A stretch of DNA of 12,555 bases from Candidatus Woesearchaeota archaeon (lineage in GTDB: Archaea > Nanobdellota > Nanobdellia > Woesearchaeales > DSVV01). The DNA lies in NCBI GenBank assembly GCA_016205905.1, contig JACQSP010000054.1, positions 1-12,555 of the forward strand, in the 5' to 3' direction. Made by a program: the position numbers and the translations under genes. Positions 1 to 6,707 of the stretch are shown in pieces. Every line of letters begins with the position of its first letter. Position 1 is the stretch's first letter. The notes beneath the pieces were generated by a model. That model searched no databases and was not told where the DNA came from. It was given only the letters and a program-made list of their open reading frames with translations.

Positions 1-79
1 GGTAAGAAGTATAAGGTAAGAGGTACGATGATAACATCGTAGTCATTTCCTCTTACCTTATACCTCTAACTTCTTACCT
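1..79. repeat. Palindromic hairpin repeat (core of a dispersed element)
   Basis: This is a long imperfect inverted repeat. The centre is tacgatg (24-30), loop ataa (31-34), catcgta (35-41). Further out, ataaggtaagagg (11-23) pairs with cctcttaccttat (49-61), and ggtaagaagt (1-10) pairs with acttcttacc (69-78). The right arm carries extra bases (gtcattt after the inner stem and acctcta before the outer one). The arms consist of degenerate purine-rich units such as ggtaaga and agaggt. An 18-nt exact match (aggtaagaggtacgatga, 14-31) recurs as the last 18 nt of the window. No ORF lies inside. It resembles REP/BIME-type intergenic palindromes in form only; no family is claimed. Confidence 0.75.
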
Positions 80-155
80 TTTTGTTCATGTGACGGTGTA
101 CTGCGTACCACAAACGTGCTGAGAGCGAAAAACAGGATTGTGAGCGAGAAAAAGA
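80..155 (+). repeat. Arm of dispersed repeat element, copy 1
   Basis: Directly after the hairpin lies a sequence starting gtgacggtg (90-98) and running through ctgagagcg (119-127), aacaggatt (131-139) and gtgagcgag (140-148). The reverse complement of 12446-12510 aligns to it nearly throughout: gtgaacggtg, ttgtgagcg, aacaagatt, ctgagcgg. Both copies hold a small hairpin at the same place, GTAC-tgc-GTAC (98-108) here and GGAC/GTCC in the other, so one stem pair changes from T:A to G:C while pairing is kept. No coding capacity is apparent. Function unknown; a dispersed palindromic mobile or structural element is likely. Confidence 0.6.
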
Positions 156-400
156 AGTTAAGACTATTAAGAAAAAGGACATCAACTAAACAAATATAAA
201 TTATCCATTCTTCATTTAACTTTTAGTTTTTTCCTCTAATTAGTAATTAATTTCCTCTATTTTTTAATTCATACACTTCAAAACCAAAAAAATTACAGAA
301 AAGTATATAAATCAGTTCTTTTATTTAACAATTTAACAAAAAAGGAAATGCTAGGGTATAGTGGTGTTAAGAGAGTAAGAGTTATTGAGGTGTTAAGAGT
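156..400. other. Non-coding leader region upstream of the membrane module
   Basis: This is AT-rich DNA with no ORF I can support. It contains T-rich tracts on the + strand (about 219-232 and 252-268) that could end transcription entering from the left, the promoter of the next gene (TATATAAA, 304-311), and a short direct repeat ggtgttaagag at 363-373 and 389-399 with a 26-nt period. The second copy supplies part of the ribosome binding site for the TTG start at 401. Confidence 0.5.
304..311 (+). promoter_or_regulatory. Archaeal TATA box for the 401 gene
   Basis: TATATAAA matches the archaeal box A consensus. Transcription would start near 332-336 and leave a leader of about 65 nt, consistent with the Shine-Dalgarno used by this gene. 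It is inferred from sequence only. Confidence 0.5.
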
Positions 401-955
401 TTGAGAGTAAAAAAGAGTTGGCTTATTTTTAGTATTCTTAGTTTAACAGCGTTAATTTATATTCTTCCTTCTGTTTTTGCAGCGGTTCCTGGACCTCAAG
501 ATGTATTTCAAATGATTGGTGATTTAATCATCACTATCTTTGGCTTTGAATGGATTAGAAACCAGAGTGATCAAGCTATTGGCGCATTCATGAGGTTTTG
601 TGTTTGGCTGTTTGTATTTACACTTTTGTATTGGGTTGCAGGACTTATATTTCCAGCAGGCACTCCAAGAGCAATGTCAAGAAATATAACCATTACTATC
701 GCAGTTGTTATCGCAACAATATCTACAATATTTATACCAATAGGTGTTTTAATTGCCATAGGTGAGGTTTATGCCACTGTTGTTTCATTAATAATGTTTG
801 GCATAGTTATTGCTGCTCTTGTTTGGTTCTACATAAATTCTGCAGTGTGGATGGCTGCGCACCCAACAATGCTCAGAGTAATAAGATTAGGCATCTTATT
901 TTTGTTATGGATATTATTAAACATAGTCACAACAGCTGTTTCAGGAGGTCTCTAA
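401..955 (+). CDS. Small exported multi-pass membrane protein, family unknown
   Basis: I do not recognise this 184-residue protein. It begins with a cationic N-terminus (RVKKS) and a hydrophobic stretch ending LPSVFA-A, a plausible signal peptide cleaved near residue 27. About four further hydrophobic segments follow (roughly 60-84, 96-120, 125-146, 160-181), with few charges between. Residues 32-50 look amphipathic. The start is TTG at 401, preceded by GAGGTG (387-392) with an 8-nt gap; an in-frame stop lies at 386-388 and no earlier ATG exists. The next gene starts 1 nt after this stop and its Shine-Dalgarno lies inside the end of this gene, so the two are almost certainly co-transcribed and coupled. 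Size and topology loosely recall small secretion-system membrane proteins, but no motif supports that. Confidence 0.8.
   Translation: MRVKKSWLIFSILSLTALIYILPSVFAAVPGPQDVFQMIGDLIITIFGFEWIRNQSDQAIGAFMRFCVWLFVFTLLYWVAGLIFPAGTPRAMSRNITITIAVVIATISTIFIPIGVLIAIGEVYATVVSLIMFGIVIAALVWFYINSAVWMAAHPTMLRVIRLGILFLLWILLNIVTTAVSGGL
942..948 (+). promoter_or_regulatory. Shine-Dalgarno for the 957 gene
   Basis: AGGAGGT lies within the last codons of the upstream gene, 8 nt before ATG at 957. It supports this start and translational coupling of the two genes. Confidence 0.75.
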
Positions 956-956
956 A

Positions 957-1580
957 ATGGCACTAATGGCACTGGAAACAGCATTTACAACATTAAGCGC
1001 GTATTTCCAGTTGGTTTTAATTATTTTGATTATTTATGAGATTGTAAAATTGTTTGGCTCGTTAGGTGAAGGAGGCAGAGAAGAAGCTGCAGCAGCTACT
1101 GCACACAGAGCTGAAACAACTACACACGCTGCAGCAGCAGCAGGGAGAGGAGAAGCAGCAGAACTTACAAAAACAGAAAAAATTCTTTTGGTTATAGATA
1201 ACTTTGTAGTTGATATAAACCATACTTTAGAAAGTTCTGATGGTGCACCAAGTGTGCGTTCTATGGAAAGAATATTAACTGATCTTAAAAAAATCATACC
1301 ACTTATCAGGATGTTAGATGCAGAAGAAAAAATTGTAAAAAATGATGAAGGAATGTTTGAAGAGTTAATTCCAGACCCTTCTCTTCGCGCGGAGATTGGT
1401 GAAGAAGCTAATTTAACCAAAGTTCTTGAAACATTAATTACCAGATTTGAAGCTGCTGTTAGTGGCCGTCAACTCTCTGAAGCCCACGCTATAATTGAAA
1501 GAATACACGCAGTAGCAAGAAGATTGATACAGCTTAATGAAGATGCATTAAAAAGAGTAAGAAGAGATGTAAGCAGATAA
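957..1580 (+). CDS. Single-TM, helical cytoplasmic-domain protein, family unknown
   Basis: I do not recognise this 207-residue protein. It has one N-terminal transmembrane helix (about 15-34, YFQLVLIILIIYEIVKLF), a low-complexity Ala/Glu/His/Thr linker (about 39-67, encoded partly by gca/gct repeats), then a charged, predominantly helical domain to the end (about 68-207). The domain finishes with a strongly basic helix containing LKRVRRDVSR. No catalytic motif or cysteine pair is seen. It starts 1 nt after the preceding membrane gene and has a strong Shine-Dalgarno, so the pair probably forms one complex: a multi-pass subunit plus an anchored helical subunit. A U-rich tract follows at 1589-1604. 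It could be a scaffold or regulator of the exported protease encoded next; this is inference from position only. Confidence 0.8.
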   Translation: MALMALETAFTTLSAYFQLVLIILIIYEIVKLFGSLGEGGREEAAAATAHRAETTTHAAAAAGRGEAAELTKTEKILLVIDNFVVDINHTLESSDGAPSVRSMERILTDLKKIIPLIRMLDAEEKIVKNDEGMFEELIPDPSLRAEIGEEANLTKVLETLITRFEAAVSGRQLSEAHAIIERIHAVARRLIQLNEDALKRVRRDVSR

Positions 1581-1588
1581 TTAACATT

Positions 1589-1604
1589 TATTTTTCTATT
1601 TTTT
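1589..1604 (+). terminator. U-tract terminator after the two-gene operon
   Basis: A T-rich run (ttatttttctatttttt-like) lies 8 nt after the stop of the 957 gene, with a further T5 run at about 1612. Archaeal intrinsic termination needs only U-rich tracts. The following gene has its own TATA box, so this probably separates two transcripts. Confidence 0.4.
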
Positions 1605-1624
1605 ACAAACATTTTTCCAAAACA

Positions 1625-1632
1625 TTTTAATA
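1625..1632 (+). promoter_or_regulatory. TATA box for a leaderless protease mRNA
   Basis: TTTTAATA is centred about 29 nt before ATG 1658. With the usual archaeal spacing, transcription would begin at or just before the ATG. No Shine-Dalgarno precedes the start, which fits a leaderless transcript. Confidence 0.45.
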
Positions 1633-1657
1633 TCATCATCATTTCTGTGTTTTTATT

Positions 1658-3724
1658 ATGATAAAGAAAAACATTTATTTCATGCCTATGTTCACAGTCC
1701 ATTTTATATTTATAATCCTGATCATTCTCATCTCCTTCTTATTAATCCTTCCATCTGTCTCAGCGCAGCATCCAATGAAAGGGCACATGAAACTTCTCGC
1801 TGTTAATGAGGGTGGGAAAGATGAAAAGAATGAAATTGTTCAAACAGGCAGTATTGCAGACCTTTATTTGGAAATAAAGCCAGGCTTAGGAAGTGTTTAC
1901 ATTGATACTTTTCCATTGACAAAGATGGATACTCAGTTAAGCACACGGTTTGCAAAAGAAATTGCCTGCAAGTTTTTAAACAAAGACTGCACTAAATATG
2001 ATTTCTTTTACACAATCAAAGCAGACAGCTCAATAATTGGCGGGCCAAGTGCAGGCGCTGCATTAGCCATGTTAACTGTTGCACTGCTTGATGAAGATGT
2101 TAAAAAGATTGATGAAACTGTAACAATCACAGGAACTATTAATACAGGCGGTATCATAGGAAGTGTTGGCGGCATAAAAGAAAAGATCGAGGCTGCCTCG
2201 AAAAATAATATTACTAAAGTTTTGATACCAAAAGGAAGCTCCTTTACATTTAAATTAAACGAGACTAAGATTAATCAGACTATTAGTATTATCAACGAGT
2301 CTATACCTTTTGCAGTTAATGGAACAATCAACAAAACAATATCAAAAGAAAATATTTCTGATAAAATAAATCTTATTGAACACGGCAAGCAATTAAATAT
2401 TGAAGTTATAGAAGTATTTACATTGGCAGATGCCATGAAAGAGTTTACAGGCAAAAGTTATGAAACACCTGAAGGAGATATTAATCTTGTTGGGTTCTAC
2501 ACAACAACCATGGGTTCAATCACCCAAAATATATGCAACAGAACCACAGAGCTTAATGACAGATTAAGTAAAAGTATAATTAGCAAAGAAGGTATATTTG
2601 ATGAGGATGAACTTGTTAACAATGCTTTGTATGGTGGCTTGTACAACCGAACATTAGAATTAATTAATCTTTCATCTACTTCATTGACAAATAAAGAGTT
2701 TTATCCTGCTGCATCATATTGTTTTGGCGCGAATATTAACCTTGATTATCTTATACTTATTAATGCGAACATTTCTGCGCCCCAAAAAGCAGCTAAGCTT
2801 GACGAGCTTCTTACTGCAATCAATAATTCAAACCAAATATTAGATAATATGAGCCTTACTTCACTGAATGATCTGCAGACTTATCTGATTGTTAAAGAAA
2901 GATTAGTTGAAGCATATGATAATTGGGAAAAAGCCACAGAGATTATGAATAAAAACCAAACAGATGTTGAATATGATGCTGAGTATAATGTTGAGTATGA
3001 AATCGCTTATACAACAGAACGCTTGTACAGCGCGTATTCATGGAGCTATTTTTTTAATACTTCAAAAGAACAAATAATTATTGATGAGCAGGCATTGCAG
3101 GATTCATGCAAAATGACATTGAGCGAAGCACAGGAACGATTAGAATATTTTAAGATTCTTTATCCCTATCCGTTCCCTTTTCTTGAAACTACTACTACAG
3201 AACTTCAAAGGGCATATGAACAATTAAATGCAAACAATTTTAAGATGTGTTTACTGCATGCCTCAAAAGCAAAGTCAGAGATTGATGCTGTGCTAAGCAC
3301 TGTTAATCTTGAAGATGAGCAATTAGAAGAGCTTTTGAATGTAAAACTGGAATTGGTTAAACAGGTTATTCTTAGACAGCAAATGAATGGCTTGTTTCCA
3401 ATAGAAGGCTACAGTTATTATGAATATGCAAAATCATTGGCTAAAACAGACAAGATTTCAGGGTTAATATACTCACAATATGCTTTAGAATTTAGTAATC
3501 TTGATCTTTATTTTAATGTTGTTGAGACACATACATTTATAGAATCAGCAATTATTTTCATAAAAGATGATATTGGAAGAAAAGCGATAATTGCATTTCT
3601 TGTTGGTATTGCTGTGGCAAGTGTTATTTTTGTGATTGGAATTGTGTATGTTGGGACGAGGAATAAGGTATTACTTGTTAAGAATTATCCGTCTAATCAA
3701 AGGATTAGAAAAACAAGGAAATAA
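1658..3724 (+). CDS. Exported, membrane-anchored Lon-type (S16, COG1750-like) serine protease
   Basis: A 688-residue exported protease. Residues 1-36 form a signal sequence (long hydrophobic core, LPSVSA-Q). Residues about 44-265 form a Lon-type proteolytic domain: catalytic Ser131 in IIGGPSAGAALAM and catalytic Lys174 in SVGGIKEKIEAA, followed by VLIPKG, the Ser-Lys dyad pattern of MEROPS S16. No AAA ATPase domain is present, as in the archaeal COG1750-type proteins rather than LonB. About 270-640 is a long helical region, including a 12-bp tandem repeat at 2966-3001 (VEYD/AEYN/VEYE). One transmembrane helix (about 644-667) and a basic 21-residue tail end the protein. The catalytic part should therefore lie outside the cell. 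Seven N-X-S/T sequons fall within residues 184-234, and many more follow, fitting surface glycosylation. Substrate unknown. Confidence 0.88.
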   Translation: MIKKNIYFMPMFTVHFIFIILIILISFLLILPSVSAQHPMKGHMKLLAVNEGGKDEKNEIVQTGSIADLYLEIKPGLGSVYIDTFPLTKMDTQLSTRFAKEIACKFLNKDCTKYDFFYTIKADSSIIGGPSAGAALAMLTVALLDEDVKKIDETVTITGTINTGGIIGSVGGIKEKIEAASKNNITKVLIPKGSSFTFKLNETKINQTISIINESIPFAVNGTINKTISKENISDKINLIEHGKQLNIEVIEVFTLADAMKEFTGKSYETPEGDINLVGFYTTTMGSITQNICNRTTELNDRLSKSIISKEGIFDEDELVNNALYGGLYNRTLELINLSSTSLTNKEFYPAASYCFGANINLDYLILINANISAPQKAAKLDELLTAINNSNQILDNMSLTSLNDLQTYLIVKERLVEAYDNWEKATEIMNKNQTDVEYDAEYNVEYEIAYTTERLYSAYSWSYFFNTSKEQIIIDEQALQDSCKMTLSEAQERLEYFKILYPYPFPFLETTTTELQRAYEQLNANNFKMCLLHASKAKSEIDAVLSTVNLEDEQLEELLNVKLELVKQVILRQQMNGLFPIEGYSYYEYAKSLAKTDKISGLIYSQYALEFSNLDLYFNVVETHTFIESAIIFIKDDIGRKAIIAFLVGIAVASVIFVIGIVYVGTRNKVLLVKNYPSNQRIRKTRK

Positions 3725-3730
3725 ATATAA
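3722..3730 (+). promoter_or_regulatory. Candidate TATA box for the 3757 structured element
   Basis: TAAATATAA overlaps the stop codon of the protease gene and is centred about 30 nt before the first base of the 18-bp inverted repeat at 3757, the spacing expected if an RNA began there. The area is AT-rich and TATA-like strings also lie on the other side (about 3911-3936), so this is weak. Confidence 0.3.
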
Positions 3731-3756
3731 ACATAACAAAACTATCTTCTCTACTC

Positions 3757-3907
3757 GTAAGTAAAAAGTCTGCCAGTCAACTTTGGCGAAAACCCGAAAG
3801 GTAATTTACAGCAGAATCGCTGTGTGGACTGAATGTTTTCGCTTCCTCTATGGTCCTACGATATATAACAGCAAAGTTGACAAGTTGGAGGCAGACTTTT
3901 TACTTAC
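3757..3907 (+). ncRNA. Candidate structured RNA (or palindromic mobile element)
   Basis: A 151-nt gene-free segment is closed by a perfect 18-bp inverted repeat, GTAAGTAAAAAGTCTGCC (3757-3774) with its complement (3890-3907). After one unpaired base, GTCAACTTTG (3776-3785) pairs perfectly with CAAAGTTGAC (3872-3881). Stacked directly on it, GCGAAAAC (3786-3793) pairs with GTTTTCGC (3835-3842). Inside are a short CC-GAAA-GG hairpin with a GNRA-type tetraloop (3794-3801) and ACAGC-agaatc-GCTGT (3808-3823). A 29-nt strand (3843-3871) and an 8-nt strand (3882-3889) are left unpaired. I checked it by eye against RNase P, SRP RNA, tRNA and attC patterns and saw no match. The strand is uncertain because perfect helices read both ways. 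The alternative is a MITE-like element with 18-bp terminal repeats, though I see no clear target duplication. Confidence 0.5.
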
Positions 3908-4005
3908 TAAAACTTTAAAAGTAAGTTCATATATCTGAATTGGTATCTGTTTTAGTTACATACAAAGTTAATTAAGTTAATTAAAAATAAAAGAAGGTTG
4001 AAATA

Positions 4006-4401
4006 ATGGATGCAATAAAAGTAAAATGCAAAAAATGCGGAAGAACAGCAAATTCTAATGAGTATGTTTTGGACCCTGTGTATAGAATGATGGTCTGTCC
4101 AATGTGCATAAAAGACAGAAGAATGGGCGAAAAAGTCAGGAAAGAAGTTGAAGCGCAAAGAGAAGCAGCAAAAAAAGAAGTGCCTAAAGCTCCAGGATGG
4201 GATCAGGAAGATGAATATCTGGCAAGAGCGCACAAGGAAAAGGCAAACAAGATTGTTAAGGTAGAAAAGCTCGACAACGAAAGAGTAAAATACAAATGCC
4301 CCTACTGCAATTATGTGTTTGTATATAATTTTGTAAAGAAATCTCCTGGAAGATGCCCGTTTTGCAGTTCAAACATCGCAACATCCAGCATTAATTTTTA
4401 A
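4006..4401 (+). CDS. Double zinc-ribbon protein
   Basis: A 131-residue soluble protein with two CxxC-CxxC zinc ribbons. The first uses Cys8/Cys11 and Cys31/Cys34 (VKCKKCGR ... VCPMCIKD). The second uses Cys98/Cys101 and Cys117/Cys120 (YKCPYCNY ... GRCPFCSS). Between them, about 35-90, lies a Lys/Arg/Glu-rich helical segment. The spacing is typical of archaeal rubredoxin-like ribbons found in RNA- or DNA-binding and translation-associated proteins, but nothing fixes its partner. The start ATG is preceded by aaggttga, a modest Shine-Dalgarno. A tandem gttaattaa repeat (3967-3984) lies in its leader. A run of T tracts (4403-4434) follows the stop. It appears to be a single-gene unit. The function is unknown. 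Confidence 0.82.
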   Translation: MDAIKVKCKKCGRTANSNEYVLDPVYRMMVCPMCIKDRRMGEKVRKEVEAQREAAKKEVPKAPGWDQEDEYLARAHKEKANKIVKVEKLDNERVKYKCPYCNYVFVYNFVKKSPGRCPFCSSNIATSSINF

Positions 4402-4402
4402 G

Positions 4403-4434
4403 TTTTTTGTGATTTTACTATTTTTCAATTTTTA
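4403..4434 (+). terminator. U-rich terminator after the zinc-ribbon gene
   Basis: Four T runs of 4-6 bases lie within about 32 nt immediately after the stop codon, as expected for archaeal intrinsic termination. A new consensus TATA box follows at 4457. Confidence 0.45.
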
Positions 4435-4456
4435 TATACACCTCTGTTGAGATAAA

Positions 4457-4464
4457 TTTAAATA
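4457..4464 (+). promoter_or_regulatory. TATA box for the 4541 gene
   Basis: TTTAAATA is a near-perfect archaeal box A. A start near 4487 leaves a leader of about 54 nt that carries the Shine-Dalgarno AGGTGA (4531-4536), 4 nt before ATG 4541. Confidence 0.55.
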
Positions 4465-4540
4465 ATTGAACAGTTTTTGATAAAATTAATATAGCTAATC
4501 AATACTAAAGAAGTAACTTTTACAGAAAAAAGGTGAGAAC

Positions 4541-5308
4541 ATGCTATATATACACAAACTTAAGGATTTGAACCCAAAATCCGCAGATATAGAATCAACG
4601 CAATTGATTAGAGAGCTTAAATCAAAAACTCCGATGCCGATTTCTGAGGTAAAGTTTAAAGAATTAGTATCGTCATTCTTTATAACTGATATTGACAGAG
4701 AACATATTCTTGCTGCGATTGATCTTCTTCCTCCAACAATAGAAGAGCTTCAGCAATTGATTGCAAGAAATGATCCTTTGTTTGAGCAAATCAGCTTAAC
4801 AAGGACATTGAATAATCTTACTGAAATACCTAAGCCATTAATAGCTAATTTAGCGTATCTTGAAAGATTGAATGAATGGAAAGAGCAGTTTATGCACGAG
4901 TTTCCAATGATTTTAAATACAATTCCTAAATTAAGGACACAGCAGGAAAAAATAGCGTTTAATGAAGAGCTGAATAAAGTTTTTGAAAAAATTCTGAGAA
5001 CTACTGAATTTTGTTTTAATTTTGAAGATATTATTAATGAAGCGCACACAGAGCATCTGCGTTCCATAAATGAAGCAATGAATAATGGATTCATGTTTCA
5101 TTTTACATTGGAAGAAGAGATGAAGAAGCTCAAATTTGATGCCATTAAACAAAGAATACCACCTTTAGAACTAGCAAAAATAGATAACATTGCATTGAGC
5201 CTAATGAATATAAAAGACGGCATAGACAGAATCTACGAGCTTAACATGAAAAAGGTTAATCTTGGTGTGATACTTTATTCTTTTGTTAAGTGGGTCAATG
5301 GCGGATAA
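4541..5308 (+). CDS. Hypothetical helical protein
   Basis: I do not recognise this 255-residue protein. It is soluble, lacks a signal peptide or a clear transmembrane segment, and looks almost entirely helical (repeated amphipathic stretches such as TIEELQQLIA, EKIAFNEELNKVFEKIL and LEEEMKKLKFDAIKQ). There is only one cysteine (near residue 163) and no nucleotide-binding, nuclease or metal motif that I can see. AGGTGA 4 nt upstream of the ATG and a consensus TATA box support the start. It is a single-gene transcript, convergent with rhuM, whose stop lies about 43 nt away. Codon use looks like that of its neighbours. It may be a lineage-specific protein. Confidence 0.75.
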   Translation: MLYIHKLKDLNPKSADIESTQLIRELKSKTPMPISEVKFKELVSSFFITDIDREHILAAIDLLPPTIEELQQLIARNDPLFEQISLTRTLNNLTEIPKPLIANLAYLERLNEWKEQFMHEFPMILNTIPKLRTQQEKIAFNEELNKVFEKILRTTEFCFNFEDIINEAHTEHLRSINEAMNNGFMFHFTLEEEMKKLKFDAIKQRIPPLELAKIDNIALSLMNIKDGIDRIYELNMKKVNLGVILYSFVKWVNGG

Positions 5309-5351
5309 TGCTTGAGGATAATTAATTTTTGAACTAAATGTTTCGAATCTG

Positions 5352-6386
5352 TCATTTTCTATCACTCTTGTTTTCTAATAATTTCCTGCTAAATTTGTCA
5401 AAATCAGACTGAAATAGCCGGTCTTGGACAATCCTATATTTTTCAAACTCAGATTCAGCAAATCTCTTTGCAATCTCAGCAGTTACTTTGCTTGGATTTT
5501 CTAAGACTTCTCGATTATTAAATTTTAAAAATGCATTGAGTTTTTCTGACCAATCTTCCATCGTCATAGGGATATTTCTTTCAGCTTGATCTTCTGCAAA
5601 ATCAAGATACATGGTAACAATCCGATTTAAAGATTTTATTTCATCTTGCTTTAAATAATTTTTAGCTATGGATACATCACTTTTTATTATTTTGCCTTTA
5701 GGAGCATTTTTCCATGTAGTTAAACCCATATAATCTTTTTTTGCATCTGCCCGCTTTAGTATTAATTCCGGCGCGGTATGCTTATGAATTGCATAATGCA
5801 TCTTATTCTGGACAGCTGCAAAAAAATCTTTAGTTACTTTTGAATTTTTATCATAATCCATGCTTGTAGCATATATATCTGTTATTTTTTGATAAAAATT
5901 TCTTTCACTTGCCCTTATTTCCCTTATTTCTTCAAGCAAATTATCAAAGTATTGCTTATTTAAAAAGTTGCCATTTTTTAGCCTTTCTTTATCTAAAACA
6001 TATCCTTTTATTGCAAATTCCTTCAAAACATTAGTTGCCCAAATTCTAAATTGTGTTGCTCTTTGCGAATTTACCCTGTATCCTACTGAGATAATGACAT
6101 TTAAATTATAGAATTCAACTTCGCGCTCTACATTCCTGTTCCCTTCTGTTTGAACTATTCGAAAATTTCGAATAGTTGAATTTGGGTTTATCTCTCCTGA
6201 TTTAAAAATTTCCTTCAAATGATAATTTATAGTGTTAATTTCAATATCAAATAATTTCGCCATCATCTTCTGTGAAAGCCAAACTGTTTCATCAGCATAT
6301 TTTACTTCAATTGAATCTTCTTTTGATTGAGCTTGAAATATTAAAAATTCTGCTGTTGAATTTCTTATTGCTAAATCTTTTTCCAT
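5352..6386 (-). CDS. rhuM: RhuM family protein
   Basis: A 344-residue protein of the RhuM family (COG3943, 'virulence protein RhuM'). Recognisable parts: an N-terminal segment with VWLSQKMMAKLFDIEINTI and YHLKEIF, resembling a helix-turn-helix; the typical FRIVQTEGNRNVEREVEFYNLNVII; VGYRVNSQRATQFRIWATN; LKEFAIKGYVLDKERL; and a long helical C-terminus with KDFFAAVQNKMHYAIHKHTA and KADAKKDYMGLTTWK-like residues. The length fits the family. Such proteins are commonly found within or beside type I restriction-modification loci and with toxin genes; their molecular role is poorly known. Its ATG shares one base with the TAA of the upstream HsdS-like remnant, and GAGGTGGTG lies just upstream, so it was probably translated as part of a restriction operon. 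An intragenic palindrome lies at 6153-6177. Confidence 0.9.
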   Translation of the reverse strand: MEKDLAIRNSTAEFLIFQAQSKEDSIEVKYADETVWLSQKMMAKLFDIEINTINYHLKEIFKSGEINPNSTIRNFRIVQTEGNRNVEREVEFYNLNVIISVGYRVNSQRATQFRIWATNVLKEFAIKGYVLDKERLKNGNFLNKQYFDNLLEEIREIRASERNFYQKITDIYATSMDYDKNSKVTKDFFAAVQNKMHYAIHKHTAPELILKRADAKKDYMGLTTWKNAPKGKIIKSDVSIAKNYLKQDEIKSLNRIVTMYLDFAEDQAERNIPMTMEDWSEKLNAFLKFNNREVLENPSKVTAEIAKRFAESEFEKYRIVQDRLFQSDFDKFSRKLLENKSDRK

Positions 6387-6565
6387 TATGCCACCACCTC
6401 TTTCACTAATTTTCCTTCAAAAGCATTTTTGAGGATTGATTTTCTAAGCTGTTCTGTTTTGAAATGCTGAACTTTCCAGCCAGACTTTTCCAAAGGAGGA
6501 TTGATTAAATCATGCCTTGCAGATAGCAAGTATTTTTTTATGGCAGGTTTTAATATTGTTGTCAT
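6386..6565 (-). pseudogene. hsdS: HsdS C-terminal remnant (type I restriction specificity subunit)
   Basis: A 59-codon reading frame upstream of rhuM, with ATG at 6565-6563 and TAA at 6388-6386. Its C-terminal third reads EQLRKSILKNAFEGKLV, the hallmark ending of type I specificity subunits (LRQSILxxAFEGKLV). Full HsdS proteins have about 400 residues with two target-recognition domains; here only the distal end remains. The frame is closed by a TAA at 6590-6592 just upstream, and no hsdM or hsdR lies in the window. Either it is a decayed remnant retained for coupling to rhuM, or a small functional leftover. A TATA-like ctaaataatt (6584-6593) sits about 23 nt upstream of the ATG, so it may still be transcribed. 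Confidence 0.6.
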
Positions 6566-6615
6566 TTTGTGAACAATAGTTGTAATTATTTAGACATATA
6601 TCTATTTTTTGTTTT

Positions 6616-6702
6616 TCACCTCAGCATCGCAACTTTTCCTGTTTCTGTTATCTTCTTGCTGCTGATTTCGTCTTTTCCGCCGAGGATTGTTATTGATGTC
6701 AT
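6616..6702 (-). pseudogene. Possible 28-codon micro-ORF or gene remnant
   Basis: A short frame lies between the ATPase stop (6708) and the HsdS remnant: ATG 6702-6700 to TGA 6618-6616. It starts MTSITILGGKDEI. That opening resembles the first strand of metallo-beta-lactamase-fold proteins (ITFLGG.xEIGG), but it stops after 28 residues. It has no clear Shine-Dalgarno, and a TATA-like string sits too close (about 10 nt) to act as a promoter. It could be chance, or a fragment in a decayed accessory block. Confidence 0.2.
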
Positions 6703-6707
6703 TTTTA

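Noticed and set aside
24..41. C/D box guide RNA (gatgat in the hairpin)
   Set aside because: No matching D box and guide spacing; the sequence is part of the perfect hairpin stem.
3757..3907. Integron attC site
   Set aside because: Inner arms contain GTTGAC but not the required GTTRRRY/RYYYAAC core sites in the right places, and there is no integrase gene.
3967..3984. gttaattaa direct repeat as an operator
   Set aside because: A 9-bp AT-only duplication in AT-rich DNA is weak; similar strings occur at about 10508-10522.
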